Notes: a model not told the origin generated them from the sequence alone. A stretch of DNA of 64,000 bases from Ascidiaceihabitans sp023955215 (GCA_943788345.1 CALSPX010000011.1:186001-250000); one strand, 5' to 3'; counted from the stretch's first letter, positions 41,324 through 51,170 are shown. Program-made: numbers and translations.

Positions 41324-42536
41324 ATGGCTGGCAATACAGGCGGCCCCTGGGGGGGCGGCGGCAATTCGGGCGGTAATAACGGCGGCAGCAATGGCGGCGG
41401 AAACCGTGGGGACAATGGCAATAACGGTGGCGGGCGCAAGCCGGGCAACGATGGGCCACAAATCCCAGAGATTGATGAGCTGGTCAAAAAAGGCCAAGAG
41501 CAACTGCGCGTCCTAATGGGCGGCCGTGGTGGCACTGGCGGCGGCAACGGCGCTGACAATGGCGGCGGTGGCGGTCCTGCACTGACACGCGGCACAGTCG
41601 GCCTTGGTCTTTTGGCAGCTGCAGTATTGTGGGGAATGACCAGCTTTTATACTGTGCGCCCTGAGCAGCAGTCGATCGAATTGTTCCTTGGTGAATTCTC
41701 GGGCATCGGTACTGAGGGTCTGAACTTTGCCCCTTGGCCACTGGTCAAAGCCGAAGTGTTTGATGTCACAACCAACCGCACCGAGACAATTGGTGTTGCG
41801 CGGACGTCTGGCAATGATGGCCTGATGCTGACAACAGACGAAAACATCGTAGACATCGATTTCGAAGTTGTTTGGAACGTCAAGAACGCGCGTGATTTCA
41901 AATTCTCGCTACGCTCTCCTGAATCTTCAGTGATTGCGATTTCTGAGGCTGCGATGCGTGAAGTTATCGCTGAATCCGAGCTTGGCTCCGATTTTGAACC
42001 GTGACCGTGCCAGCGTTGAAGTCGACGTGCGCGAATTGATCCAACTTACCTTGGACAACCGCCAGACAGGTATCAACATTCTGCGTGTGAACGTTAAGAA
42101 GGTCGATCCACCAAGCCAGACAGTGCGCATGGTCGATGCAAACGGTAACGTAACAACCGTTTCTGTTGTGGATGCCTTTCGTGATGTTCAGGCCGCTGAA
42201 CAAGAGCGCGACCGCCTAGAGCGTCAAGCGGATGCCTATGCAAACCAGAAAACTGCGGAAGCCCGTGGTGAGTCTGCGCAGTTGCTTGAAGCCGCTGAGG
42301 GCTATCGCGCCCGTGTGGTCAATGACGCTGTTGGTGAAGCCAGCCGTTTCTTGGCCGTTTTGAACGAATATCAAGCGGCCCCAGAAGTAACCCGCAAACG
42401 TCTTCATCTCGAGACGATGGAGAAGGTTCTGGGCGATGTGGACAAGATTATTCTTGAAAACAACACCGATGGCGGGCAGGGCGTCGTTCCCTATCTTCCC
42501 CTGAACGAATTGCGTAAAAACGGAGGGTCAAATTAA
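41324..42536 (+). pseudogene. hflK: FtsH protease modulator HflK, interrupted by a +1 frameshift
   Basis: HflK is a membrane SPFH protein that caps FtsH with HflC. The first frame (41324-42004) gives the Gly-rich cytoplasmic N-terminus, a membrane helix (GLGLLAAAVLWGMTSFY) and most of the SPFH domain, then ends at a TGA (42002-42004) after EVIAESELGSDFEP. The matching continuation, LAPILNRDRASVEVDVREL, is in the +1 frame, so one base is extra near 41981. Removing it gives 403 residues, a normal HflK. The rest of both halves is intact. This is a recent mutation, a sequence error, or less likely programmed frameshifting. Confidence 0.85.
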
Positions 42537-43420
42537 TGCGTAACTCTAGCTATTTGATCCCTGTCTTTGTGATTGCAATCGCAGGTATTCTTTCATCGAT
42601 CTTTATTGTGGACGAGCGCGAAAAAGTGCTGGTTCTGCGTTTTGGTCAAATCAAACAAGAGATCACTGAACCTGGCCTGGGCTTTAAAATCCCATTGCTG
42701 GATGAAGTTGCACGTTACGAAGACCGTATCCTAACTATGGAAACGGAATTGATCGAGGTCACACCGGCCGATGATCGTCGTCTAGAAGTCGATGCGTTTG
42801 TTTTGTACCGTATCACTAACGTAAAACAGTTCCGCCAAGCGCTTGGTGGCGGTGGTGAACGTGAAGCTGAAGTGCAGTTGCGCGGTATTCTAGACTCGCA
42901 AATTCGTGCTGTTTTGGGTTCCGAAGGTGTGACGTCTAACACCATCCTATCCCCAGAGCGCGCGGCGTTGATGGTTCAAATCCGTGATCAGTCTGACTCG
43001 CGTGCAAAAGCACTTGGTCTGTCGATTGTGGATGTGCGTCTGCGTCAAACCAACCTTCCAGAGCAAAACTTTGCTGCGACCTTGCAGCGGATGATTGCGG
43101 AACGTGAGCGTGAAGCAACGGATGAACGTGCGCGTGGCCGTGAGGCTGCACAACGTGTTCAAGCCTTGGCAGACCGTACGTATGAGGAAATCCTGTCTGA
43201 AGCGCGCCGTGATGCACGTATCGCTGAAGGTGAAGCCGATGCGGCACGTAACAAAATCTTTGCGGAAGCATATGGTCAGGATCAAGAATTCTTTGAATTC
43301 TACCGGTCTTTGACTGCCTATGAGAAAGCGATTACTGGCAAAAATTCTTCCTTGGTTATGTCGCCTGACAGCGAGTTCTTTAACTACTTTAAGAGTGATC
43401 AAGGCGCCGCTGCAAAGTGA
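42536..43420 (+). CDS. hflC: FtsH protease modulator HflC
   Basis: 294 residues. An N-terminal membrane anchor (about 5-22) is followed by the SPFH domain (DEREKVLVLRFGQIKQEI, GLGFKIPLLDEV) and a long coiled coil (about 180-250: ATLQRMIAEREREATDERARGR). With HflK it forms the periplasmic cage around FtsH. Starts in the TAATG overlap with hflK and ends in a GTGA overlap with the DUF2065 gene. Confidence 0.93.
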   Translation: MRNSSYLIPVFVIAIAGILSSIFIVDEREKVLVLRFGQIKQEITEPGLGFKIPLLDEVARYEDRILTMETELIEVTPADDRRLEVDAFVLYRITNVKQFRQALGGGGEREAEVQLRGILDSQIRAVLGSEGVTSNTILSPERAALMVQIRDQSDSRAKALGLSIVDVRLRQTNLPEQNFAATLQRMIAEREREATDERARGREAAQRVQALADRTYEEILSEARRDARIAEGEADAARNKIFAEAYGQDQEFFEFYRSLTAYEKAITGKNSSLVMSPDSEFFNYFKSDQGAAAK

Positions 43421-43425
43421 TTGAA

Positions 43426-43692
43426 ATGATTTTATTGGCCATTGGGTTGGTCATGATCGTAGAGGGGCTGGCATATATGCTGGCCCCTTCGCTTATTGAA
43501 CAGGTCCTTGAAATTCTGCGTAGCCTACCCGAACCATCGCGCCGCCAAATGGGCGGCTTGGTTTTTGTGTTTGGTTTGCTGTTGGTGTGGGGCGCGTTTC
43601 AAATGGGCGCTAAGTCTGTAACAAACGGACAAAGAGGACCAAATGTTTCAATGCCTTGCCCTTCGCTTCACTGTTTCTTGAGAATTCCTTGA
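43426..43692 (+). CDS. DUF2065 small membrane protein
   Basis: 88 residues from the ATG at 43426; a GTG at 43417 overlapping the hflC stop (GTGA) is an equally plausible start. Two membrane helices, ILLAIGLVMIVEGLAYMLAP and MGGLVFVFGLLLVWGAF, separated by an EILRSLPEPSRRQ loop, match DUF2065, usually about 60-65 residues. The extra C-terminal tail (SVTNGQRGPNV onwards) has no membrane or family character and suggests a lost stop codon or a lineage extension. Gene neighbours hflC and degP are typical. Confidence 0.75.
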   Translation: MILLAIGLVMIVEGLAYMLAPSLIEQVLEILRSLPEPSRRQMGGLVFVFGLLLVWGAFQMGAKSVTNGQRGPNVSMPCPSLHCFLRIP

Positions 43693-43814
43693 AAGCACCG
43701 CGTCTGCGCACCATGTTTTAGGTTGTAGTCTGCACACCCTAGATGCAGTCTGTATGTGACGCGTATTGATGCGCAAAATGGCCCGAAGTGGCCCGTACTT
43801 ACAGGAGACGATAA

Positions 43815-45284
43815 ATGCAGCCCAAAGCGGTAGCCTTGTCGAAAGAAATGAAACCCGTCATTCAAATGCGCAGCCTATGGCTGGGTCTATTGGCGACTGT
43901 GCTGGTGTTGGCGCAAGCCATGATGGCGAATGCACGCCCCGAAAGCTTGGCCCCATTGGCCGAGCAAATCAGCCCATCCGTGGTGAACATTACGACCTCA
44001 ACTGTTGTTGAGCGCCCAACGGGCCCGCAGGGCATTGTCCCTGAAGGGTCCCCGCTGGAGGATCTATTTAATAATAGCCCTCGGGGTGAAGAGGGACAGC
44101 GCTCGCGCCGTTCTTCTGCCCTTGGTTCAGGGTTTGTCATTTCTGAGGACGGGTATGTTGTAACCAACAATCACGTGATTGAAGGGGCAGATGAAATCCT
44201 GATCGAATTCTTTTCTGGTGAAGAACTGCCAGCAAAGGTGATTGGGACAGATCCAAAGACTGATATCGCATTGTTGAAAGTCGAAACAGATGTAGCATTG
44301 CCGTTTGTTCCGTTTGGCAACAGCGATGAGTCGCGTGTTGGCGACTGGGTCATCGCGATGGGAAATCCACTGGGCCAAGGCTTTTCTGTTTCGGCCGGTA
44401 TCGTTTCAGCGCGCAACCGTGCGCTTAGCGGTACATATGACGACTACATCCAAACGGATGCAGCGATCAATCGCGGCAACTCTGGCGGCCCATTGTTCAA
44501 TATGGACGGCGAAGTGATTGGCGTGAACACAGCGATCTTGTCACCAAATGGTGGTTCTATTGGCATCGGTTTTTCTATGGCGTCCAACGTCGTAACCCGG
44601 GTTGTTGATCAATTGCGCGAGTTTGGTGAAACCCGCCGTGGTTGGTTGGGTGTGCGCATCCAAGACCTGACTGATGATCTGGCCGAAGGGTTCGGATTGG
44701 ACAGCACAGAGGGCGCTTTGGTGAATTCTGTTCAAGAAGGCCCTGCCAAAGAAGGTGGAATGCTGGACGGTGACATCATTGTTAACTTTGATGGCAAACC
44801 AGTTGCTGACACACGTGGTCTTGTGCGGTCTGTTGCCAACAGTCCAGTTGGTGAATCTGTGCGCGTGATTGTTTTGCGTGAAGGCAAATCGATGACTCTG
44901 AAAGTCACCCTTGGTCGCCGCGAAGACGCAGAGAAAGCTGTGCAAACTTCTGCCGAGGAGCCAGAAAAGGCACCAGCGCTTGTGACTAAGGATGTTCTGG
45001 GCCTGACGCTCAGCGCGTTGACGGATGAGTTGCGTGAGCAATTGGGTCTTGATGCAGAGCAAGAAGGTTTGGTGGTCACGGATGTCGATGACACGGCTGA
45101 AGCCTATGAAAAAGGTTTGCGTGCCGGTGATCTGATCACTGAAGCCGGGCAAGAAAAGATCACAAGTATCGAAGATCTGGACACACGTCTGGCCGAGGTC
45201 AAAGACGCGGGACGCAAGTCATTGCTGTTGCTTGTGCGCAGAGACGGTGATCCGCGTTTTGTAGCGCTAAGCCTTGCTGAGTAA
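43815..45284 (+). CDS. degP: Periplasmic serine protease DegP/DegQ (Do) family
   Basis: 489 residues. Signal or anchor segment near 18-38, then a trypsin domain with the catalytic triad His (TNNHVIEGAD), Asp (PKTDIALLKV) and Ser (AINRGNSGGPLFN), then two PDZ domains (RRGWLGVRIQDLTDDLAE and the C-terminal LGLTLSALTDELREQLGLD part ending near RAGDLITEAG). It degrades or refolds misfolded envelope proteins. AGGAG at 43802-43806 supports the ATG at 43815. A terminator follows. Confidence 0.93.
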   Translation: MQPKAVALSKEMKPVIQMRSLWLGLLATVLVLAQAMMANARPESLAPLAEQISPSVVNITTSTVVERPTGPQGIVPEGSPLEDLFNNSPRGEEGQRSRRSSALGSGFVISEDGYVVTNNHVIEGADEILIEFFSGEELPAKVIGTDPKTDIALLKVETDVALPFVPFGNSDESRVGDWVIAMGNPLGQGFSVSAGIVSARNRALSGTYDDYIQTDAAINRGNSGGPLFNMDGEVIGVNTAILSPNGGSIGIGFSMASNVVTRVVDQLREFGETRRGWLGVRIQDLTDDLAEGFGLDSTEGALVNSVQEGPAKEGGMLDGDIIVNFDGKPVADTRGLVRSVANSPVGESVRVIVLREGKSMTLKVTLGRREDAEKAVQTSAEEPEKAPALVTKDVLGLTLSALTDELREQLGLDAEQEGLVVTDVDDTAEAYEKGLRAGDLITEAGQEKITSIEDLDTRLAEVKDAGRKSLLLLVRRDGDPRFVALSLAE

Positions 45285-45305
45285 GCTGATCTAAACGACT
45301 ATGAG

Positions 45306-45331
45306 AAGGCACCCTTTGGGGTGCCTTTTTT
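45306..45331 (+). terminator. Rho-independent terminator after degP
   Basis: A perfect 9-bp stem AAGGCACCC / GGGTGCCTT (45306-45314 with 45319-45327), four-base loop, followed by a run of T to 45331. It ends the hflK-hflC-DUF2065-degP operon and could also end the convergent lipoprotein gene. Confidence 0.88.
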
Positions 45332-45337
45332 ATGGAA

Positions 45338-45895
45338 CTATTCAGCCGGGCGAGGGATGGCGACAAGCCCTAATGCCCGCGCCGATGCGACCGTCAGATT
45401 GCCGCTTTCAAAGCCGCCTTGCTGGAACTTGCTAATGGCCCGGCGGGTCTTGTCATCCATCAACCCAGTCACTTTACCACGATATGCCCCACGCAGGCTG
45501 AGTGCGCGTTGCAGGCTTGCGACAAAATCATCTGTCATCAAATTTGGGCAAACGGTTTCATACCATGTTTCTTCGCGTTGCTGGACGATCTCTTGCACGT
45601 CTTCTTTTTTGTAGACGGCGGGCTGTTGAATGCGCCCATCTGTGCTGACTTGTGCGGGTTGCAAAAGCACTTCGCGGCGCACGGTTTCGATGATCGCAGG
45701 TGAAATCGTTTTGCCCCAACAGGTGCCGGGTGCTGCACCATCTGGAGCGTCTTGGGCAAAGCCGATGGTTTGAAGCGAATTCGGCGAGGGCATGCCGATG
45801 TTGGGCATATCACAGCCAACCAATGCTGAAAGGGCCACAGCGATTAGTGGTAGGTTTGGTTTGGTTATGTGCTTTGCCTGTGCGTTCTTTTCCAC
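45338..45895 (-). CDS. Peptidoglycan-binding-like lipoprotein
   Basis: 185 residues from a GTG start (45893-45895), the only start before the hydrophobic segment. The lipobox LVGC puts the lipidated cysteine at C28 (SALVGCDMP). The C-terminal region (about 115-180, SLQRALSLRGAYRGKVTGLMDDKTRRAISKFQ) is a PG_binding_1 module. It has CWG and CPN cysteines of unknown role. Alone and convergent with degP; probably an outer- or inner-membrane lipoprotein that touches the wall. Confidence 0.75.
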   Translation of the reverse strand: MEKNAQAKHITKPNLPLIAVALSALVGCDMPNIGMPSPNSLQTIGFAQDAPDGAAPGTCWGKTISPAIIETVRREVLLQPAQVSTDGRIQQPAVYKKEDVQEIVQQREETWYETVCPNLMTDDFVASLQRALSLRGAYRGKVTGLMDDKTRRAISKFQQGGFESGNLTVASARALGLVAIPRPAE

Positions 45896-46050
45896 CTAGA
45901 TAATCGGTTTTTGCGATCCTGCCTAGCACCAGATACTTTTGATGCAAGTTGGTGTCGAAAAAGGCCGGATAAGACGATCCACGAAAAAGGGGCTGGTCTT
46001 GAGCATAGGCGCTGGGTAGACAGTTTCAAACGTTTTTGAAGGGGACCGAA

Positions 46051-46374
46051 ATGGCCAAAATCACTTACATCGAACACAGTGGAAAAGAGCACGTTGTTGA
46101 AGTTGCCAACGGCATGACCGTCATGGAAGGCGCACGCGACAACAATATTCCAGGTATCGAAGCCGATTGCGGCGGCGCATGTGCCTGCTCCACCTGCCAC
46201 GTTTATGTGGATGCATCATGGGTTGAGAAGGTTCCAGCCAAGGACGACATGGAAACCGACATGTTGGATTTCGCATATGAGCCTGACGAGAAACTGTCAC
46301 GCTTGACCTGCCAAATGAAGGTCACAGCTGACCTTGATGGCTTGATCGTCAAGATGCCAGAAAAGCAAATCTAA
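46051..46374 (+). CDS. 2Fe-2S ferredoxin, adrenodoxin type
   Basis: 107 residues. The cluster ligands follow C-x5-C-x2-C (CGGACACSTC) with the last cysteine in RLTCQMKV. The EMDMLDFAYEPDE-like loop, here DMETDMLDFAYEPDEKLS, is typical of the FdxB/adrenodoxin-type ferredoxins for Fe-S assembly or cytochrome P450 electron supply. GGGGA at 46041-46045 sets the ATG at 46051. It overlaps the next gene as TAATG. Confidence 0.92.
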   Translation: MAKITYIEHSGKEHVVEVANGMTVMEGARDNNIPGIEADCGGACACSTCHVYVDASWVEKVPAKDDMETDMLDFAYEPDEKLSRLTCQMKVTADLDGLIVKMPEKQI

Positions 46375-47123
46375 TGCTGAACGGGGCGCGGCGTCTGCCG
46401 TTCTGCGCGTTGCTGCGCCCCATTCGCCGCGCGCTGCTGGTCGCGTTTTTGTTGCCACTGGCCCATGTGGCTGCTGCGCAAACGATCACCAGTGCGGCCT
46501 ATACTGATCCAACAACGCGTTATGCGCATGGCATCCTTGGCGATGCGATTGAGCATGGGGCACTTGTGATCAAGCTTAGTAACGCCAAGACGGTTACAAT
46601 CACGCTACCCAAGTCAGATGTTTTTGAAGACACCGCGCCGCGCCTATTGGATGTGGACGCGGATGGGTCACCTGAAGTTGTTGTTGTTCAAAGCAACGCG
46701 CGACTTGGCGCAAAGCTGACCATCTATGACGAAACTGGATTGGTTGCTGCCACGCCTAATATCGGGCGTTCAAACCGTTGGCTTGCCCCTCTTGGGGCCG
46801 CGGACTTAGACGGTGATGGGCTGATTGAACTGGCCTATATTGACCGCCCACATCTTGCCAAGACTTTGATGATTTGGCGGTTTGAAAGCGGCGAATTACG
46901 CTTTGTCAGTGAGTTGGCGGGTTACACGAACCACCGCATTGGTGAACGCGATATCGCGGGCGGTATTCGCACCTGTAACGGTATGCCTGAAATGATCGTT
47001 GCGCGGGCAGATTGGTCTGAGATGGCCGCGATCACCTTTGACGACAAAGGTTTTGTGGCAAAGACGATCGGTCAAGGTACATCCCGACCTGCCTTTGCCA
47101 CTGCTATGACCTGTAACGATTAA
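46374..47123 (+). CDS. Secreted FG-GAP/VCBS-like repeat protein
   Basis: 249 residues. A hydrophobic N-terminal segment (about 21-36) is followed by a beta-propeller-like chain with calcium-loop motifs DVDADGSPEVVVV and DLDGDGLIELAYI, which are FG-GAP/VCBS signatures. RTCNG and MTCND give conserved cysteines. The role is unknown; the tight TAATG coupling to the ferredoxin is conserved-looking but may be incidental. Convergent with purD. Confidence 0.78.
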   Translation: MLNGARRLPFCALLRPIRRALLVAFLLPLAHVAAAQTITSAAYTDPTTRYAHGILGDAIEHGALVIKLSNAKTVTITLPKSDVFEDTAPRLLDVDADGSPEVVVVQSNARLGAKLTIYDETGLVAATPNIGRSNRWLAPLGAADLDGDGLIELAYIDRPHLAKTLMIWRFESGELRFVSELAGYTNHRIGERDIAGGIRTCNGMPEMIVARADWSEMAAITFDDKGFVAKTIGQGTSRPAFATAMTCND

Positions 47124-47133
47124 GGCGTCGGCC

Positions 47134-48399
47134 TTAGCCTAGCGCACGCCACCCGATGTCACGGCGGCAAAAACCATCGGCCCAATCGATCTTATCCACC
47201 ATTGCATAGGCGCGTTGTTGTGCTTCGGCCAAGCTGTCACCACGTGCCGTCACGTTCAAAACGCGCCCGCCGTTTGCAACGATCATTCCGTCACGTTCAG
47301 CGGTGCCTGCGTGGAACACCATATTCATGCTGTCGCTTTGCAATGCGTCCAAGCCACCGATAACGGTGCCTTTTTCATAAGTATCGGGATAGCCTTTGGC
47401 AGCCAGCACGACCGTAACCGCGTGATCATCTGCCCAGTTTGGTTTGACTTCATTCAAGCGGCCCTCTGAGGCGGCGATCAAGAGGTCCAGAACCTGCGCG
47501 CCCAATCGCATCATGAGCACCTGACATTCAGGGTCACCAAAGCGCACGTTGTATTCCACCAAACGCGGTTGGCCGTTTTCGATCATCAGGCCCGCATAAA
47601 GGATCCCTTGATAAGGCGTGCCGCGACGCACCATCTCTGCCATTGTGGGGCGGATGATTTCATCAATGGCTTTTTGTGCAATGGCATCTGTAAGCACTGG
47701 GGCAGGGGAGTAGGCACCCATGCCACCTGTGTTTGGCCCGGTGTCGCCGTCGCCAACCCGTTTGTGGTCTTGGGCGGTGCCAATCGGTAGCACGTTTTCG
47801 CCGTCACAAAGGATGAAGTAGGAGGCTTCTTCGCCCGTCATGAATTCCTCAATCACCACTTCAGCGCCGGCTTCGCCGAATGAGCCATCAAACATGTCAT
47901 CAATTGCAGCTACGGCCTGATCCACAGTTTCAGCGATAATCACGCCTTTGCCTGCAGCCAAACCGTCAGCTTTGACCACGATTGGCGCGCCTTGGGTTTG
48001 AACGTATGCCTTTGCAGTTTCAGCATCGGTAAAGTGACCATAGGCCGCTGTTGGTGCGGATGCGGCGTCACAGAGGGCTTTGGTGAAGGCCTTGGATGCT
48101 TCTAGTTCTGCGGCTGCTTTGGAGGGGCCAAAGACCAAGATGCCAGCGTCGCGCAATTGATCGGCAACGCCTGCGGCTAATGGGGCTTCTGGTCCGATGA
48201 CCACGAAATCGATGGCTTGTTCTTGAACGAATTCAAGAACTGCGGTGCCGCTCATTACGTCAAAATCGGCACATTCAGCCAATTGCGCGATTCCTGCGTT
48301 GCCAGGTGCCACGATCAGACGGTCACATTTAGGGTTTTGTTTGATAGCCCATGCTAGGGAATGTTCGCGTCCACCGCCGCCGAGGATAAGAATATTCAT
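47134..48399 (-). CDS. purD: Phosphoribosylamine-glycine ligase
   Basis: 421 residues. Second step of purine synthesis, with an ATP-grasp fold. ILGGGGREHSLAWAI is the N-terminal nucleotide motif, GPEAPLAAGVADQL next, VKADGLAAGKGV the ATP-grasp loop, and GTAQDHKRVGDGDTGPNTGGMGAYSPAP the signature. EYNVRFGDPECQ holds the metal ligands. Divergent from xseA, with 74 bp between. Confidence 0.96.
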   Translation of the reverse strand: MNILILGGGGREHSLAWAIKQNPKCDRLIVAPGNAGIAQLAECADFDVMSGTAVLEFVQEQAIDFVVIGPEAPLAAGVADQLRDAGILVFGPSKAAAELEASKAFTKALCDAASAPTAAYGHFTDAETAKAYVQTQGAPIVVKADGLAAGKGVIIAETVDQAVAAIDDMFDGSFGEAGAEVVIEEFMTGEEASYFILCDGENVLPIGTAQDHKRVGDGDTGPNTGGMGAYSPAPVLTDAIAQKAIDEIIRPTMAEMVRRGTPYQGILYAGLMIENGQPRLVEYNVRFGDPECQVLMMRLGAQVLDLLIAASEGRLNEVKPNWADDHAVTVVLAAKGYPDTYEKGTVIGGLDALQSDSMNMVFHAGTAERDGMIVANGGRVLNVTARGDSLAEAQQRAYAMVDKIDWADGFCRRDIGWRALG

Positions 48400-48473
48400 G
48401 ATGATGCTCCTGATGTGCTTGGCCTTAGAGTTGGGGCGTTCTAAGCTGTGCGGGACTAGAGGTAAAGAAGACT

Positions 48474-49958
48474 ATGATGGACCTATTGGATGACCCTGTT
48501 GAAGGTGTAAATTCTCCTGAATTCAGCGTGACCGAACTTTCGGGTGCGATCAAACGCGTAATTGAGGGTGAATTCAGCCATGTGCGGATCAAAGGCGAGG
48601 TGGGGCGCGTGTCGCGTCCGCGCTCCGGGCACATCTATCTGGACCTGAAAGACGACAAATCCGTCATCAATGGTGTGATCTGGAAAGGCGTTGCTGGGCG
48701 ATTGCAAACCCAACCCGAAGAGGGAATGGAAGTTGTTGCAACGGGTCGTGTGACCACCTTTGGCGGGCAATCCAAATACCAGATTGTGATTGAGGACATT
48801 AAACCAGCGGGTATGGGCGCGTTGATGGCTCTGCTGGAAAAGCGCAAAACGATGCTAAGTGCCGAAGGCCTGTTTGAGGAATCGCGCAAACGCGCGTTGC
48901 CCTATCTGCCCGAAGTGATTGGTGTTGTGACGTCGCCGTCAGGTGCGGTTATCCGCGATATTTTACACCGTCTGCGCGATCGCTTCCCGCGCAAGGTACT
49001 GATTTGGCCTGTTGCTGTGCAGGGTGCCAAATGTGCGCCCGAAGTGGTGCGCGCGATTGAGGGGTTCAATGCCTTGCAGGTTGGCGGCGCAATGCCGCGA
49101 CCTGATTTACTCATCGTAGCGCGTGGTGGTGGATCTGTTGAAGACCTGTGGGGGTTCAACGAGGAAAGTGTGGCCCGCGCTGCTGCGGCCTCAAACATCC
49201 CGCTGATTTCTGCGGTGGGGCATGAAACCGATACAACGTTGATCGATTTCGTATCGGACAAGCGTGCGCCAACCCCGACAGCGGCTGCTGAACTGGCTGT
49301 GCCTGTGCGGATTGAGTTGATGGCGTGGTTGGATCAGCAAAGCGCGCGTATGACCACCTCGCTTAGCGGTGGATTGCAGCGTCGTTCCCAACGGTTGCGT
49401 GACCTGTCACGGGCACTGCCGCGATTGGAAACGCTGCTAGACGGTCCACGCCAGCGTTTGGACACGACCGGTGCCCGTCTTGGCCCTGCTTTGATGAGCG
49501 GTGTGCAGCGGCGCAAAGTGCGGCTGTCTGAGGCGGCAGGCGGACTGCGTCCGGCTGCAATGCAGCGGATGATTGGGAATGAACGCCGGCGTCTGGATGC
49601 GCTGTCAGCGCGCATGGGGCCCGCATTGGAGCGGTGCGTATCAATTGATCAGCGCCGCCAAGCCGTGGCTGCAATGGCCCAGCGGGTGGCGGATGCAGGG
49701 CAGCAACGCGTGAACGCGGCCCGCAACAAGATCGAGGCGATGGATCGCTTGCGCCTGACACTGGGGTATGAGGCGACATTGTCGCGTGGTTACGCTGTGG
49801 TGCGCGGTGATGGCGATGTTGTCACAACGAAGAAAGCAGCGGGCAAAGCGCAGGAGTTGGAAATCCAATTCGCGGATGGCCGTATCGTTGTGGGGGGCAA
49901 GGCGGCACCAAGCCGCAAGGCTGCGTCAAAACCAACAGATCAAGGATCACTGTTTTAA
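48474..49958 (+). CDS. xseA: Exodeoxyribonuclease VII large subunit
   Basis: 494 residues. Degrades single-stranded DNA with XseB. The N-terminal OB fold (EFSVTELSGAIKRVIEGEFSHVRIKGEV) is followed by the catalytic core with GVVTSPSGAVIRDI, VARGGGSVEDLWGFN and SAVGHETDTTLIDFVSD, and an Arg-rich coiled coil (about 290-430). The C-terminal tail is near LSRGYAVV. Two ATGs are possible (48474 and 48477). Confidence 0.95.
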   Translation: MMDLLDDPVEGVNSPEFSVTELSGAIKRVIEGEFSHVRIKGEVGRVSRPRSGHIYLDLKDDKSVINGVIWKGVAGRLQTQPEEGMEVVATGRVTTFGGQSKYQIVIEDIKPAGMGALMALLEKRKTMLSAEGLFEESRKRALPYLPEVIGVVTSPSGAVIRDILHRLRDRFPRKVLIWPVAVQGAKCAPEVVRAIEGFNALQVGGAMPRPDLLIVARGGGSVEDLWGFNEESVARAAAASNIPLISAVGHETDTTLIDFVSDKRAPTPTAAAELAVPVRIELMAWLDQQSARMTTSLSGGLQRRSQRLRDLSRALPRLETLLDGPRQRLDTTGARLGPALMSGVQRRKVRLSEAAGGLRPAAMQRMIGNERRRLDALSARMGPALERCVSIDQRRQAVAAMAQRVADAGQQRVNAARNKIEAMDRLRLTLGYEATLSRGYAVVRGDGDVVTTKKAAGKAQELEIQFADGRIVVGGKAAPSRKAASKPTDQGSLF

Positions 49959-49967
49959 TCAGCGGTC

Positions 49968-51071
49968 TTAGCCAACGTGGAACAATGTATCGAACAAGCG
50001 TGGGTCAACGCTGGCGTTTGCGAATGTATCCCCTTGGGTCAGGATTGATACCGCGTCGTGGCTGTGCAAGCTTTCTTGATGGCTGGCAACAACGCGGAAA
50101 TCGCTGATGCGTTTGTCGGCAAGCAGTTGTTCACAAAACAGCCGTGCAGCGTCCTCAACAAAGATTGGGTTGGCAGCGTTCAGTTCTGCAAAGGCTTGTT
50201 CATCTTCGCGTTTCACCATCACTTGCGTTTCGGTTGGAACCGCACGGCGACACGCCTCTATCAGGTCCTCGAACCACATTGTTTTGGTGCCAGGTGTCAT
50301 CACTGCTGAAATGCGTGCAACTGAACGTTGGGAATGTGGTGTCGCCAATTGTCCGCGTGTTTCACGGGCGTGTTCGGCCAGCTCAAGTGAACAAGGGCAG
50401 GTGGAGGAATAGACATAGTCCAGATGCATAATCTTTTGGCGCACGCCGTCTTTTTCCACCAGCTCAAGCGCGATGTCATAGTATTGGTAGCCAGACAAAC
50501 CAGAGCGCAGGCTTTGAATCTTCATCGGATAGCTAAAGCGCATTTGGATACGCGCATCAAAGCTTTCTAGATCAGTTTTGTAATCCTCAAGCGCCGCTTC
50601 GATCACTTTGAAGCTGAACGCCTCTTCGGAGTGTTTGTAAAACGAGCGCATTATGCGGGACATGTTGATGCCCTTTTTATCCGCCTCAAGGCTGACAGAT
50701 CCCGTGACAGAGGTCTGCAAGATAATCGGATCGCCATTGCGCGTTTGATAATGGATCGGCAGGCGGAAGTTTGAGATGCCAACGTGCTGGATTTGCTGCT
50801 TTGCGCCTTTGATCAGGCTGGATGGTCCATTTTGCAGATCAGGAAGCGTCGCCTTATAGGCCGCATCAACTTTGAAATCGGCGGGGTATTCGCGGCTTAG
50901 TTCGGGGGTATTGCTGCGGTTGGGCAGGTCGATCAGACCAGCGACAGACGGATCAAGCGCGTCAATCTCGGATTGGGTCGCCGCGGATGCCCATTGGCGC
51001 AGCACATCAAGGGCTGCTTTGGCATCGTCGTGTTCGGGTATTGATTGTGACTTGGGCGAATGAATGTTCAT
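49968..51071 (-). CDS. folE2: GTP cyclohydrolase FolE2
   Basis: 367 residues. A type IB GTP cyclohydrolase, which starts folate synthesis without needing zinc. The motif CPCSLELAEH holds the metal-binding cysteine, SQRSVARISAVM and MKREDEQAFAELNAANPIFVEDAARL follow. The N-terminal extension (about 1-70) is longer than in short FolE2s. The ATG at 51069-51071 is supported by MNIHSPKSQSIPEHD. No zinc-uptake operator was identified by eye upstream. Confidence 0.92.
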   Translation of the reverse strand: MNIHSPKSQSIPEHDDAKAALDVLRQWASAATQSEIDALDPSVAGLIDLPNRSNTPELSREYPADFKVDAAYKATLPDLQNGPSSLIKGAKQQIQHVGISNFRLPIHYQTRNGDPIILQTSVTGSVSLEADKKGINMSRIMRSFYKHSEEAFSFKVIEAALEDYKTDLESFDARIQMRFSYPMKIQSLRSGLSGYQYYDIALELVEKDGVRQKIMHLDYVYSSTCPCSLELAEHARETRGQLATPHSQRSVARISAVMTPGTKTMWFEDLIEACRRAVPTETQVMVKREDEQAFAELNAANPIFVEDAARLFCEQLLADKRISDFRVVASHQESLHSHDAVSILTQGDTFANASVDPRLFDTLFHVG

Positions 51072-51170
51072 TAAGTAGCCCCCCTTTTTTGCGTCTGTAC
51101 TGAATACATAGGGTGCTGTGGGTCTGTTTGCCAATCGACAAACGCAAAATTGCCTATTTGAGCCTGTGCC

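Noticed and set aside
41011..41595. A Pro-rich 194-codon frame antisense to gor and hflK
   Set aside because: An artefact of the Gly-rich start of HflK read on the opposite strand.
41975..42004. Programmed +1 frameshifting in hflK
   Set aside because: No known slippery codon pair with a downstream stimulator is seen, and hflK is normally one frame; kept only as a low-probability option.
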